A program made the translations under genes and the position numbers. From assembly GCA_020073705.1 (NCBI GenBank), contig JAIQES010000027.1:1-53355 (forward strand): a stretch of 53,355 nt of DNA. The letters run 5' to 3'. The number at the start of each line of letters is the position of its first letter. The first letter of the stretch is position 1. Below, one piece after another: positions 1 through 10,111 of the stretch. A model generated the notes under the pieces. That model saw nothing but the letters and a program-made list of their open reading frames with translations, searched no databases and was not told the DNA's origin. This stretch comes from Terriglobia bacterium (GTDB lineage: Bacteria > Acidobacteriota > Terriglobia > Acidiferrales > UBA7541).

Positions 1-48
1 TTCCTTGCCCGCTCCGTCCATCGTCGTCGTCTTCTTCGCGTCAGCCAT
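1..48 (-). CDS. secE: SecE protein translocase subunit, N-terminal start only (partial)
   Basis: Only the first 16 codons lie in the window, beginning MADAKKTTTMDG and running off the left edge. The peptide is short, polar and lysine/threonine-rich, like the cytosolic N-terminus of bacterial SecE, but carries no diagnostic motif. The assignment rests on the common gene order tuf - tRNA-Trp - secE - nusG, which matches the tRNA and tuf remnant just upstream on the same strand. SecE is the small essential membrane subunit of the SecYEG translocon. If the order is broken here, another start is possible. Confidence 0.5.
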   Translation of the reverse strand, partial: MADAKKTTTMDGAGKE

Positions 49-114
49 CTGGTCCGTTCTTCGCGCGTCTCGCGCCGTTACTCGTCTTGCTCGCCTGGTC
101 GGCACTCGCTTCAT

Positions 115-190
<76 letters not shown>

Positions 191-314
191 GTGCACAGCT
201 CGGGCTATTCGCTTCGCGGCCCTCGCCGTACGATTCCAATTGCAGTCCGTAAACGTCCTTGCCTTTGCTTCTGCCCGATCGCGCTGGATCGAGAAATCTC
301 TTCTCCGACTCCTT

Positions 315-337
315 CCCTCTCCCCTTGCGGGAGAGGG
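315..337. terminator. Hairpin between tuf and tRNA-Trp (terminator-like or REP-like)
   Basis: A perfect 9-bp stem, CCCTCTCCC at 315-323 pairing with GGGAGAGGG at 329-337, closes a 5-nt loop. It is followed on the plus strand by GTCAGGGTGAGGGG, a motif often seen in dispersed bacterial intergenic repeats. It lies 22 nt past the tuf stop codon. It could end or attenuate the tuf transcript, but there is no clear U-tract, so it may simply be a repeat. Confidence 0.5.
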
Positions 338-359
338 TCAGGGTGAGGGGGGAACCTCG

Positions 360-1052
<693 letters not shown>

Positions 1053-1995
1053 GTATTGAGCACGCCAAAAGCGGCGCGAGGCACGAGCGGGTCACTGACG
1101 CGGACCATGATTAGGAACATGAAGCTGATCATGCCCAGCGACGTGCATCCGAGCACTACGCCGAGATACAGCAGCCGCACCGGATCCCACAGCCGGTCGA
1201 TTCCGGCGATCAGACCGCCGATGATCGTGATTGTCGTGCCAGCCATGAGCCCTTTGATTGCACCCGAGAAAATCAGGCCCAGAATCAGTTCCGATTTCTT
1301 GATGGGCGTGACCAGGTAGCCCTCATGGAGCCCGCGTGATTTGTCGTCAATGAAGGTGATACCCCCGCCGATCATCGCCACGATGAAGATGGACATCGAA
1401 ATCGAGCCCGCGAGCAGATACTTGATGTACTCGATGTACGGATAGAGTTCGACGACCTGCAGATCGATCAACGGCTGCAACCGTGGAGTCGGCACGGTCA
1501 GCCGCTGCCCGGGTTGGAATGGGTTCAATCCTCGATTGATGTCCTGGACGAGCGACTGCATCCGGCTGAGAACTTCATTGGTCACGAAGTTGTCCGTGTT
1601 GTCCTCGATGAAGGCGATACGCGGCCGGTTCCCCTGGTTCACTCGCCGCGAGTAGTCGGGAGGGATATACACGACCGCACGGACGAATCCTGTGCGCAGA
1701 TCGACCACGGCGTCAGAGAGCGAGGAGTAGTCCTCGACTTTCAATGTGCGCGGGCCCGCGGCTACAGCGTCGAAACGCTGCCGGACATCACGCGACGCCG
1801 ATGTGTGGTCCTTGTCCACCACGGCTATCTTGACCCCCATGATCTTCCCGCCGAAGGCGTAGCCGAGCACGATGAGCTGCATGAGCGGGAAGATCATCGA
1901 CATCATCATCAGCGCCGGGCTGCGGAAGAATTTCCGCATGTCGCGCTCGACAATCGCCAGGATGCGTTGCAGTTTCATGCTTTCGGAATTGTCCT

Positions 1996-2994
1996 TTACT
2001 TGTACAAATAGCTCACATCACGCCGGGTCTCCTCCGACGCCACATCGCGGAGCTGGCGGCCGGTGTAATAGAGGAATACGTCGTCCAACGTAGTGCCCTG
2101 CACGGAAACGCGGCGGACGGTGACACCCCGGTCACGCGCCAGGTTCATCAGTTCTCCGACCGTGAGCGGTCCGCTGTGCGAGGCGATGTGCGTGACGCCG
2201 TCGTGATCGGTGACGCTGGCAGCCCCGTCGAGCTTTTCGAGCGACGCATGCCAGTCCGCGGGGGGATTGTCGAATTCCGCTTCCACGATGTCGGTTCCGG
2301 GCACGCTGTCCTTGAGTCTTGCCGGCGTGTCGAGCGCCACAAGCAGCCCGTGATCCACGATCGCGATCCGGTCGCAAAGCTGGTCGGCCTCATCCATGTA
2401 ATGCGTTGTCAGCAGGATGGTCAGGCTGGAGGCTTGCTTCAGCTTGTTGATCATCTCCCAGACACTGGTACGCGAGACTGGATCGAGGCCCGTCGTCGGC
2501 TCGTCGAGAAAGAGGATCTTCGGCGAATGCACCAGGCCACGCGCAATTTCGAGACGTCTTCGCATCCCGCCGGAAAAGCTTCCGACCAGCTTGTCGGCGA
2601 AATCACTCAGGCCCACCGATTCCAGCAGCTGCGGGATCAATACTTGGCGCTGGACACGCGACAGACCGTATAACTTTGCGTGGATCAACATGTTCTCACG
2701 CGCTGTAAGCTCGGGATCGGAGGTGTGAGCCTGCGGGATGACGCCGATGGCGTGTCGAACCCCGTCCGCATCGGTCACGACATCGTTCCCTGCGACTACC
2801 GCCGTGCCGGAGGTCGGAGGCGTGAGCGTTGTCATCATGCGGATCAGCGTGGTCTTGCCTGCACCGTTCGGGCCGAGCAAGCCGAAGATTTCACCCGTGT
2901 GAACCGTGAAGCTCACTTCGTTCACGGCCACGAAGTCTCCGAACTGCTTCGTAAGCTTGACGACTTCGATTGCGTTTGTCTCGGTCGTGTTCAT
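1996..2994 (-). CDS. ABC exporter ATP-binding protein (YbhF/DrrA-like)
   Basis: Cytoplasmic ATPase that energises the adjacent permease. Visible motifs in order are Walker A GPNGAGKTT (about residue 42), Q-loop VIPQAH, ABC signature SFSGGMRRR, Walker B ILFLDEPTTGLDP, and the switch His in LLTTHYMDEADQ. The C-terminal 90 residues match the extension found in DrrA-type drug and polyketide exporters, ending in VQGTTLDDVFLYYTGR. At 332 residues it is full length. Order and spacing (fusion protein, ATPase, permease) match YbhGFSR-type efflux operons of E. coli. Substrate unknown. Confidence 0.93.
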   Translation of the reverse strand: MNTTETNAIEVVKLTKQFGDFVAVNEVSFTVHTGEIFGLLGPNGAGKTTLIRMMTTLTPPTSGTAVVAGNDVVTDADGVRHAIGVIPQAHTSDPELTARENMLIHAKLYGLSRVQRQVLIPQLLESVGLSDFADKLVGSFSGGMRRRLEIARGLVHSPKILFLDEPTTGLDPVSRTSVWEMINKLKQASSLTILLTTHYMDEADQLCDRIAIVDHGLLVALDTPARLKDSVPGTDIVEAEFDNPPADWHASLEKLDGAASVTDHDGVTHIASHSGPLTVGELMNLARDRGVTVRRVSVQGTTLDDVFLYYTGRQLRDVASEETRRDVSYLYK

Positions 2995-3019
2995 CGTGTC
3001 CGGTGGTCCTGTTCCGCGA

Positions 3020-4135
3020 TCACCCAGCGATTGAGCTTGTCGTGGGATGCACCGCCGCAGTCAGCCGCTGCCACCAGCTTCGCGTGGAAGGAAGAGGCGG
3101 CAGCAGCACCGTGGCGGTCATTCCCGACATGAGCCGGCGCTCGGCATTGGGCACCGCGACCTTGATGGCAAATGTCTTGATGTCGCGCTTGGTTCGGCTG
3201 ACATCGCGCTGCGTCGCAAAATCGTTTTCGACACCTTTGAAAATGACCGAACCCTCGATGATGTTTCCGGAAGGAAGCTGGATTCTTAGATGCTGGTTAA
3301 GCTGAACCGAATCAATGTAGCTTTCCTCCACATCGGCCTGCACCCAGAGATGGTCGACATCGAGAATTGTCACGATCGGCTCGCCCGCCTGCAGGACTTC
3401 CCCCTGGCGGGCCGCCCGAACCGAGACGATGCCGCCGAGCGGCGCATAGATTTCCGTGTAGCCAAGACGCACATCAGCGGTGGTTTTATCGGCGCGCGCC
3501 TGCAGAAGTTGTGCGCGTGTCGCCACCAGATCGCTTTGCAGGACGTCCAGTTGCTTGCGGTTGGCGCGCGCGACCGAAACCTGCGCTTCCGCGGCACGCA
3601 CCTGGTCTTCGAGGGATTTAACGGCGGCATCGGATGCCCGCGCCGCAGCATCGGCCAGATCGCGGTCCTGCGCGGAAGCAACGCCACCTTCAAATAGCCT
3701 CTGCTGGCGCTTGTAAGTCGTCTGGTCGCGCCAGAGATTTGCGCGGGCCTGGTCGAGCTGCGAGCGCGTCGATGTCAAGGTGGCTTCGGCCTGGCGCAGC
3801 GCAGCACTGGTCTGGTCGTCGGTCCAACTCCGAGTATCGCTCGCGGAGTTGACCTTTGCTTCCAGTGTATGAATATTCGCCTCCGCGGAATCGCGCGCGG
3901 CGATCAGTTCTGCGGGATCGAGCTCCGCTATTAAGTCTCCTTTGTGAACTTCGGAACCCTCATCCACCGTGAGCCGGATCATGCGCCCTGCGACCTGCGG
4001 GCTGACGATTACGTCGTTGCCCGTGACGATTCCCGTCAGCGGAATTTCTTTGCCGCGCGGCGTCGTCGCGAGATACGCGGCCAGCGCAACCAAGAACAAC
4101 ACGCCGACGAATATGAAAAATTTCGAAATGTTCAT
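3020..4135 (-). CDS. HlyD/YbhG-family membrane fusion (periplasmic adaptor) protein
   Basis: Adaptor of a tripartite ABC exporter that bridges the inner-membrane pump to the outer membrane. It begins with one uncleaved membrane anchor (about residues 5-25). The first lipoyl half follows (VIVSPQVAGRMIRLTVDEGSEVHKGD). A long Ala/Gln/Arg-rich coiled coil spans about 80-215, then come the second lipoyl half (GYTEIYAPLGGIVSVR) and a beta-barrel domain. Its ATG overlaps the TetR stop codon, showing translational coupling. At 371 residues it is full length. Confidence 0.92.
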   Translation of the reverse strand: MNISKFFIFVGVLFLVALAAYLATTPRGKEIPLTGIVTGNDVIVSPQVAGRMIRLTVDEGSEVHKGDLIAELDPAELIAARDSAEANIHTLEAKVNSASDTRSWTDDQTSAALRQAEATLTSTRSQLDQARANLWRDQTTYKRQQRLFEGGVASAQDRDLADAAARASDAAVKSLEDQVRAAEAQVSVARANRKQLDVLQSDLVATRAQLLQARADKTTADVRLGYTEIYAPLGGIVSVRAARQGEVLQAGEPIVTILDVDHLWVQADVEESYIDSVQLNQHLRIQLPSGNIIEGSVIFKGVENDFATQRDVSRTKRDIKTFAIKVAVPNAERRLMSGMTATVLLPPLPSTRSWWQRLTAAVHPTTSSIAG

Positions 4136-4839
4136 CGCATCCCTATCTCTGGCCGGAAAAGCCCATGCTCAAGAAAATCCTGGACGGCCCGGCGGCGTTT
4201 GGCCACTTCCGGGGGCCGCAATGCGTCGTGCCCCAGAATGCGGCTCAGAACCGGAGCCGCCGCAAAGTAAAACACCATGATGGAAATAACGGTAAGCGCG
4301 GTGTTTCTTGCATCCACGCGCCGGAATTCGCCGGCGGAAATACCTTCTTCGATCGTGCGCACCAATTGGCTGTGCAGCGGCCGGTAGTATTCCGAGACGA
4401 TCCAATCCAGATTCGGCCCGCGGTTCAGCAATGCCCGCTGTACCAGCCGCGGATAGTTTGGGTGTTGCCGGACGAACTCGAAGAAATTGTCCACCACCGC
4501 GCTGAGGCGTTTTCGCGGAGACGGTGTGGCGGGGTACTGTTGCGCAACACCCGCGCGCAACTGCGAAAACAGCGCCTCGAGGACAAACCGGTGCAGCTCT
4601 TCCTTGCTGCGAAAATAGTAGTAGAGAAGGGCCTTGTTCACTCTTGCTGCCCGCGCAATCTCGTCCATGCGCGCCCCAGCCAACCCCTGCTCGGCAAAGA
4701 TTTCTTCCGCGGCGCTGACAATGCGCCGGGCGGTGCTAAGGTCTCGCGCCTGTCGCAAGCTGCGCGGCACGCGCCGGCCCATCTTTTGCACGTCCCATTC
4801 CGGGGACGCGGACCTTCGTCGTGGCGTTGAAGTGTTCAT
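4132..4839 (-). CDS. TetR/AcrR-family repressor of the ABC exporter (CecR-like)
   Basis: The DNA-binding helix-turn-helix lies at about residues 38-85 (TARRIVSAAEEIFAEQG, then MDEIARAARVNKALLYYYF), followed by an all-helical ligand domain. The N-terminus is about 35 residues longer than usual and basic. It is first in the operon with the adaptor, ATPase and permease, as E. coli CecR (YbiH) is for ybhGFSR. A perfect 14-bp palindrome lies 7 bp upstream of the start codon, so autorepression of the whole operon is likely. Ligand unknown. Confidence 0.9.
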   Translation of the reverse strand: MNTSTPRRRSASPEWDVQKMGRRVPRSLRQARDLSTARRIVSAAEEIFAEQGLAGARMDEIARAARVNKALLYYYFRSKEELHRFVLEALFSQLRAGVAQQYPATPSPRKRLSAVVDNFFEFVRQHPNYPRLVQRALLNRGPNLDWIVSEYYRPLHSQLVRTIEEGISAGEFRRVDARNTALTVISIMVFYFAAAPVLSRILGHDALRPPEVAKRRRAVQDFLEHGLFRPEIGMR

Positions 4840-4845
4840 TGTCTA

Positions 4846-4859
4846 ACTAACCGGTTAGT
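4846..4859. promoter_or_regulatory. TetR operator palindrome upstream of the exporter operon
   Basis: ACTAACCGGTTAGT is a perfect 14-bp palindrome centred 13-14 bp upstream of the TetR start codon. Its CTAACCGGTTAG core resembles operators of many TetR-family repressors. Position and symmetry support binding by the neighbouring TetR protein; this is inferred. Confidence 0.75.
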
Positions 4860-5073
4860 CTAAAGCGAGCGCGAGTTCAAGTCAAGCGGGACGTTGGGGC
4901 GTGGATGGCGTGCTTCGTGCGAGTTCAAAGCAAAAAATGCAGACAGCCTGTCCATCGCCGCGCGAAGGATGAAAAGTCTGCGTTGCGGATTAGTTTGCTT
5001 CTTCCGCCACGGCCTGCTCGTCCCACTCGGCAAGAGGGACGCGAAATGCCGGGCGGAGAACGAATCCACGGGG

Positions 5074-6210
5074 CTACCCTTCCAGGGAGCCGGGGGAAGC
5101 GCCTGCGGGAAGCTCGATCGTATATTTCGTGCGTTGTTTTTCGCGATGTTGGACCAGGGCCAGGTCGATCAGGCGGTCGAGCAGATCGCGGTAGCTGAGG
5201 CCGGAGGCTTCCCACAGCTTCGGGTACATGCTGATCGAGGTGAAGCCGGGAATCGTATTGATCTCGTTCAGGTAGATGCGGCCGGTGCGGTGCTCGAGGA
5301 AAAAGTCCGCGCGCGCCATGCCCAGGCATTCGAGAGCGCGGAAGGCCCGGACGGCGTATTCCTGAAAGCGTTTGACCTGCCCCCGATTCAATTTTGCGGG
5401 AATCAGCAGGCGTGTCCCTTCTTCGAGATACTTGGCCGCGTAATCGTAGAATTCGCGGTGCGGTACAATCTCGCCTGGAACGGATGCTTTGGGACTCTCG
5501 TTGCCCAGGATGGAAACTTCGATTTCGCGCCCACGGATGGCGCGCTCCACGACGATCTTTTGCCCGAACTCGGCGGCCAAGTCCATTGCGGCGGCCAACT
5601 CCTTGGCATCGTGCGCCTTGGTCATCCCGACCGAACTGCCCAGGGTCGCGGGCTTGATGAAGACAGGGAAGCGGAACTTCTTGCGAATCGCGCGAAGAAC
5701 TTTTGCCCGTGAGTGTTTCCATTCGGCCCGCAGAATTGCGAGAAACTCGACGACAGGCAGCTTGGCCTGCTGGAACAGCCGCTTCTGCATGTCTTTGTCC
5801 ATGCCCACCGCCGAACCCAGGACGCCCGAGCCGACGTATGGGAGTCCGGCGAGATCGAGCAGGCCCTGCACGGTGCCATCCTCGCCATAGGTGCCGTGCA
5901 GCACGGGAAAAACGACGTCCACACGCAACGCATCCGTGCGAACATCACCGACCGGCACGAAGGCCGCCACATTCGGATCGGCGGACAGCATGACGCGTTC
6001 ACCAGAACGCAGCACCTCGGGCAGCATTTTGTGCGCTGCCGTTCCGGCCAGCCACCGGCCATCCTTCGTGATGCCAATAGGGACGGCCTCGTATTTCTCA
6101 GGGTCAAGCGCTTGGATCACGGATGCTGCCGAGATCAGCGAAACCTCATGCTCTCCCGAACGCCCGCCAAACAATATGCCGACGCGCAACCGTTTTTTTT
6201 CTTTGGTCAT
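5074..6210 (-). CDS. ddl: D-alanine--D-alanine ligase
   Basis: Makes the D-Ala-D-Ala dipeptide of peptidoglycan precursors from two D-alanines and ATP, in the cytoplasm. N-terminal domain: [15 protein letters not shown]. Central region: [14 protein letters not shown] and [19 protein letters not shown]-grasp domain: [16 protein letters not shown] and the Mg-binding end [17 protein letters not shown]. At 378 residues it is full length and all conserved blocks are present. It stands apart from a division/cell-wall cluster, being followed downstream by the exporter operon. Start is the ATG at 6210; no strong ribosome site precedes it. Confidence 0.96.
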   Translation of the reverse strand: MTKEKKRLRVGILFGGRSGEHEVSLISAASVIQALDPEKYEAVPIGITKDGRWLAGTAAHKMLPEVLRSGERVMLSADPNVAAFVPVGDVRTDALRVDVVFPVLHGTYGEDGTVQGLLDLAGLPYVGSGVLGSAVGMDKDMQKRLFQQAKLPVVEFLAILRAEWKHSRAKVLRAIRKKFRFPVFIKPATLGSSVGMTKAHDAKELAAAMDLAAEFGQKIVVERAIRGREIEVSILGNESPKASVPGEIVPHREFYDYAAKYLEEGTRLLIPAKLNRGQVKRFQEYAVRAFRALECLGMARADFFLEHRTGRIYLNEINTIPGFTSISMYPKLWEASGLSYRDLLDRLIDLALVQHREKQRTKYTIELPAGASPGSLEG

Positions 6211-6272
6211 AAATTATGCGATCCGTAGGGAAAAACGCCACCCCCGAAGAGTTCGACGACTCCGATCCAGCC

Positions 6273-6343
6273 CTTGTAGCGCCTGCCTTCAGGCGGGCAT
6301 ATGCTTGAGTCAAAGGCGCCGCCCTGAAGGGCGGCGCTACAAG
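6273..6343. repeat. Palindromic intergenic repeat overlapping the arginase stop codon
   Basis: Two imperfect inverted arms, 6273-6299 and 6317-6343, share the ends CTTGTAGCGCC and GGCGCTACAAG and a GCCcTTCAGGg-type core, separated by 17 bp. The sequence class resembles short palindromic repeats scattered in Acidobacteriota genomes. The right arm supplies the last Leu codon and TAG stop of the arginase gene, so it seems to have landed at, or reshaped, the gene end. It could also fold as a transcript-ending hairpin. Confidence 0.75.
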
Positions 6344-7248
6344 ATCTTCTTTCCCAATCCGGAGAGCACCATTTCGACGCCCAGCAGCGCCGTCTTGTTA
6401 TGGAGATCAATCACCGGATTGATCTCGACGATTTCGAGCGACACCATCGCTTTGCTGTCTGCGATCATCTCCATCGCCAGGTGGGCCTCGCGGTAAGTCA
6501 CCCCGCCGCGCACAGGCGTGCCGACTCCAGGGGCATCGGTCGGGTCCACAAAGTCCATGTCCAGGCTGACCGCTGCGCCGTCGGTGTCATCGGTGACAAA
6601 ACGCAGCGCTTCGCTCATCACATCGCGCATGCCGCGCTCGTCGATGTCGCGCATGGTGAAGACGTGGACGCCGGATTCCTTGATCAGGCGGCGCTCCCGC
6701 GGGTCTAGATCGCGCACCCCTACCAGCGCGACATTGCGCGGCTCAACCTTCGGCTTGTAGCCGAGCAGTTCGACCAACTCCGGCGCTCCGTACCCGATGA
6801 TCGCCGCCAGCGGCATGCCGTGAATGTTGCCGGAAGGCGAGCTTTCCGGCGTGTTCATGTCGCCGTGCGCATCGAGCCACAAGTAACCGACCCGCTTCGA
6901 TTGCCGGCGAAAATAATTTGACACTCCGGAACAGGAACCCACGGCGATGGAGTGGTCGCCGCCAAGCACCAGCGGCACGAAACCTTCTGCGAGAGTGCGC
7001 TCGGTGATTTCAGCCAAGCCGCGGCAGGTCTCGGAGATTTCTTTCAGGTACTTGGCGCGTTTCTCGCCATAGTGCTGTTCCTCGGGCTGTTTCACCGCGA
7101 CGTTGCCGATGTCCTCCACCGTGTGGCCCAGCGCCTTGAGGTGCGATTGTAGCCCGGCGACGCGGAGCGCCGAGGGACCCATGTCCACTCCGCGGCGGCT
7201 CTGGCCGAGGTCCATCGGTACTCCGATGATGCGAATCTTTAGGGCCAT
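6337..7248 (-). CDS. rocF: Arginase
   Basis: Hydrolyses L-arginine to ornithine and urea using a binuclear Mn centre, in the cytoplasm. Metal ligands are visible in [24 protein letters not shown] and SLDMDFVDP. Substrate-binding neighbours are [12 protein letters not shown] and the [13 protein letters not shown] strand. At 303 residues it matches Bacillus-type arginases, and the Asn-bearing loop (GNIHGMP) favours arginase over agmatinase. The stop codon lies inside a palindromic repeat. A second, divergent arginase-family gene starts at 53000. Confidence 0.93.
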   Translation of the reverse strand: MALKIRIIGVPMDLGQSRRGVDMGPSALRVAGLQSHLKALGHTVEDIGNVAVKQPEEQHYGEKRAKYLKEISETCRGLAEITERTLAEGFVPLVLGGDHSIAVGSCSGVSNYFRRQSKRVGYLWLDAHGDMNTPESSPSGNIHGMPLAAIIGYGAPELVELLGYKPKVEPRNVALVGVRDLDPRERRLIKESGVHVFTMRDIDERGMRDVMSEALRFVTDDTDGAAVSLDMDFVDPTDAPGVGTPVRGGVTYREAHLAMEMIADSKAMVSLEIVEINPVIDLHNKTALLGVEMVLSGLGKKIL

Positions 7249-7296
7249 TTTGGAATCCCGCGCCGGTTCCCCCCAAGGAGCAGAAAGCAGCGAGAC

Positions 7297-8598
7297 CTAA
7301 GGATAGACGCGATAAATCATCCGGGGGAAGGGAATCACTTCACGGATGTGCTCAGTTCCGCAAATCCATGCGACCGTGCGTTCCAGGCCCAACCCGAAGC
7401 CCGCGTGCGGAACGCTGCCATAACGTCGAAGGTCCAGATACCAGCCAAACGCCTCTTCGGGAAGATTACTTTCGCGCAGCCGCTTTACGAGCAAATCGTA
7501 GTCGGCAATGCGCTCACCGCCGCCGATGATCTCGCCGTAGCCTTCGGGCGCCAGCATGTCAAATCCAAGGGCAAGATCGGGCCGGTCAGCGTCCGGCTGC
7601 ATGTAGAATGCCTTGAGGGCCGACGGATAGCGATGCACCATCACCGGACGATCATACGTGGCCGATAGCATCGTTTCTTCGTCGCCGCCAAAGTCATCTC
7701 CCCACTTCGCTGGATGGCCGCGCTGCTGGAGGATCTGAATCGCTTCGTCGTAAGTGATGCGCGGAAACGGAGGTGCGACGCTCGCGAGCTTCGTGGTGTC
7801 GCGTCCAATCGTCGCGAGCTCCCGCACGCGGTTCTTCAGCACCGATTGTACGATATGGCTGACCAATTCTTCGCCCAGCGCCATCATGTCTTCCAGATGT
7901 GCGTAGGCGGCTTCCGGCTCGAGCATCCAGAATTCAGTCAGGTGGCGCCGTGTCTTCGACTTCTCGGCTCGGAAGGTGGGCCCGAAGGTGTACACCTTGC
8001 CCAGCGCCATGGCCGTCGCCTCGACGTAAAGCTGCCCCGACTGCGTCAGGTAGGCCTTCTGGTCGTCAATGTACCGGACTTCGAATAGCGTCGTCGTGCC
8101 CTCGCAGGCCGCCGGAGTGAAAATCGGCGCTTCGGTCAGAATGTAGCCATGCGAGTCCATGTATTCGTGCGCGGCGCGAACCGCTTCGGCGCGAATGCGC
8201 AGGATCGAGGCTTGGCGAGGCGTACGGATCCAGAGATGACGGTGGTCCAGCAGGAAATCCACGCCGTGCTCTTTGAGTTGAATCGGATAGGGAGTGTCAT
8301 CCGGAACGCGCTGCACCACTTCGATCGCCGTGATCTGAATTTCGAACCCGCCCGGCGCGCGCTTATCGGCGTGAATCCGTCCCGTGACGATCACGCTCGA
8401 CTCCTGCGTCAGGCCGTGCAGCGCATCGAACGCCGCCGGCTGGTCCTTCTGCGATACGACTCCCTGGATCGTTCCGGTACCGTCGCGAAAGATCGGGAAG
8501 AGCAGCTTCCCGGACTCACGCAGGTTGTACAGCCACCCGCGCAGCGTGACTTCCTGCCCGTCATGCTGCCCGACATCTTCAATGCTTACCACCGGCAT
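7297..8598 (-). CDS. asnS: Asparaginyl-tRNA synthetase
   Basis: Class IIb aminoacyl-tRNA synthetase that charges tRNA-Asn. The N-terminal OB-fold anticodon domain spans about residues 1-110 ([26 protein letters not shown]). The catalytic core holds motif 2 ([25 protein letters not shown]) and motif 3 ([15 protein letters not shown]). The 433-residue length and FWMLEPE are typical of AsnRS rather than AspRS. It lies 48 bp upstream of the arginase gene on the same strand, so the two may be co-transcribed. Confidence 0.96.
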   Translation of the reverse strand: MPVVSIEDVGQHDGQEVTLRGWLYNLRESGKLLFPIFRDGTGTIQGVVSQKDQPAAFDALHGLTQESSVIVTGRIHADKRAPGGFEIQITAIEVVQRVPDDTPYPIQLKEHGVDFLLDHRHLWIRTPRQASILRIRAEAVRAAHEYMDSHGYILTEAPIFTPAACEGTTTLFEVRYIDDQKAYLTQSGQLYVEATAMALGKVYTFGPTFRAEKSKTRRHLTEFWMLEPEAAYAHLEDMMALGEELVSHIVQSVLKNRVRELATIGRDTTKLASVAPPFPRITYDEAIQILQQRGHPAKWGDDFGGDEETMLSATYDRPVMVHRYPSALKAFYMQPDADRPDLALGFDMLAPEGYGEIIGGGERIADYDLLVKRLRESNLPEEAFGWYLDLRRYGSVPHAGFGLGLERTVAWICGTEHIREVIPFPRMIYRVYP

Positions 8599-8696
8599 AA
8601 AAGTTGATTCTCTCCCTTCACAAGGCGCGGCTCTGTCAACGTTCCAAATCGTCTCGATACACTTGCCAGAGTGTGCAGGTGTTGTAGCTCACCTCT

Positions 8697-8843
8697 TTAG
8701 CAGTTTGTTGAAAAACTCTTGCGGCTCGTCATTCCGAGGAGCGAAGCACCGAGGAATCCCTCTTTTTCTTGGCTCTTGTCTAAGAGAGATTCCTCGCTAC
8801 GCTCGGAATGACAAGGTCAGAAGCGTTTTTCAACAAGCTCTTA
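8697..8843. repeat. MITE-like palindromic element (about 147 bp)
   Basis: The 368-bp gap 8599-8966 holds a long imperfect inverted repeat. The ends read TTTGTTGAAAAA and TTTTTCAACAAG. Inner arms read GTCATTCCGAG and CTCGGAATGAC, then CGAGGAATC and GATTCCTCG, around a short centre at about 8765-8780. It encodes nothing. Its size and terminal inverted repeats fit a miniature inverted-repeat element or large REP-type repeat. The rest of the gap shows no gene. Confidence 0.75.
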
Positions 8844-8966
8844 GAGGTCAGGGTTTCCCCTGGATTAACATAAACGGGCCCGCGTCTGAAGCACGGTCTG
8901 GGCATCCCGGCATAGCCGGGGACGCGAGCGACAACAAAATCGAAACGATCACGTTGTTGCGGCGCG

Positions 8967-9824
8967 CTAAGCCTTGGCTAGGGCCTGTTCGAACTTCTCG
9001 AAGACGCTACGCGCTCGCTGTAGCGTTTCGGCGAACGCCTGCAACTCGCTCGAACCAGCAGCAGCGGCCGGCTCTTTCAGTTCCAGGACAATAGGCGCCT
9101 CGGGCGGCAACGACGCCAGCATGGCGTTCCAGTCGACGGTCCCGTCGTACGGCAACAGATGATCGTCGCGCTCGCCGTTATTGTCGTGGACATGCGTGGT
9201 AACCACGAGGTTGCGGATAATTCCAATGGCCGAAGGAACGCCGCCCGCGATGTGCGCGTGTCCGATATCGAAGCACAGCTTCACGTTTGTGAGGCGCGTC
9301 TGCTCCAGGAAATGTTTCAGGTTTGCCGGGGTGGCCATCTCGCCTAGCGTATTTTCAAGCGCCAGGGTGACGCCGCGCTGCTTCGCAAACAGGGACAAGT
9401 GTTCGAGTGAACTGAACGCCGCATCCCATCGGCGCTGGTCCGGAATATCGCGCGAACGCGCCACATGCTGAATGCAATATCGAAACGGAATGTATTCCGC
9501 CAGGTCCAGAGCGCGCTTCATTTCGTCCACGGCTTCCTGGCGCCTCACCCGTTCGGGGTCGGCAATCGAAAGCGGCGTGCCGCTTTCGCGAGTGGGATGG
9601 AAATCGCGGGTCGTCGGCGAGTGGATCGAGTGCAGCGTGAAGTTGTTTCCAGCAAGCCACGAGGCCAGTTCGCGAGCGTCATCGGCGGAACGGTAGTCGA
9701 AGTGCCCGCGCGAGCAGAACAATTCAATCGCAGAAACTTCCGCGCGCGCCACTTCACGGACCAAGGCAGCGGTTAGTTTACGGTTGACGAAAAGGTACGT
9801 GGACAGGACTCGCTGCATGGTCAC
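8967..9824 (-). CDS. Sugar phosphate isomerase/epimerase-like TIM-barrel protein
   Basis: Xylose-isomerase-like (AP endonuclease family 2) TIM barrel of 285 residues. Likely metal-site blocks are SAIELFCSRGHFDY, LALENTLGE, KLCFDIGHAHIAGG, VTTHVHDNNG and IVLELKEPA, spaced as in the family. Members isomerise or epimerise sugars and inositols, or act as hydroxypyruvate isomerases, and the substrate cannot be read from the sequence. The start may be the ATG at 9818 instead of the GTG at 9824. The upstream gene on this strand is mqnD, 287 bp away. Confidence 0.8.
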   Translation of the reverse strand: MTMQRVLSTYLFVNRKLTAALVREVARAEVSAIELFCSRGHFDYRSADDARELASWLAGNNFTLHSIHSPTTRDFHPTRESGTPLSIADPERVRRQEAVDEMKRALDLAEYIPFRYCIQHVARSRDIPDQRRWDAAFSSLEHLSLFAKQRGVTLALENTLGEMATPANLKHFLEQTRLTNVKLCFDIGHAHIAGGVPSAIGIIRNLVVTTHVHDNNGERDDHLLPYDGTVDWNAMLASLPPEAPIVLELKEPAAAAGSSELQAFAETLQRARSVFEKFEQALAKA

Positions 9825-9972
9825 GGTTTTTCGGCGTTTTTCATGCGAATCGTCTCGACTCTAAGCGAAACGCCGAACCGCGTCAAGGCAAGCCCGGACG
9901 GTCTCACCTTGGGATCGCCGGTAGAAAACATATGCAATTCGGAGGAAGCAATCGCAGCGGCTGGCTCCTCAA

Positions 9973-10018
9973 GCGAGGTTTCTCGCTGACATAAATAGTT
10001 TTTCGGCAGGAAACCTGC
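9973..10018. other. Two hairpins with complementary loops (possible structured RNA)
   Basis: In the 287-bp gap between two minus-strand genes, GCGAG-GTTT-CTCGC (9973-9986) and GCAGG-AAA-CCTGC (10006-10018) form two small hairpins 19 bp apart. AGGTTTC in the first is the exact complement of GAAACCT in the second. The region could fold as two stem-loops, a kissing pair or one long stem. It would lie in the leader of the downstream TIM-barrel gene. No known riboswitch class is recognised. Confidence 0.35.
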
Positions 10019-10111
10019 GGAAGCCGGAAAGAGAAGCAGCCAGACTTACGGTGACATCGTTAATTCATGGCGTTTTCAATCCACAACAGAGCCGTGAAGG
10101 CGTTTCGTTCC

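Noticed and set aside
4165-4830. 221-codon plus-strand frame opposite TetR
   Set aside because: TetR shows a full helix-turn-helix and operator; the opposite frame is an artefact of high GC.
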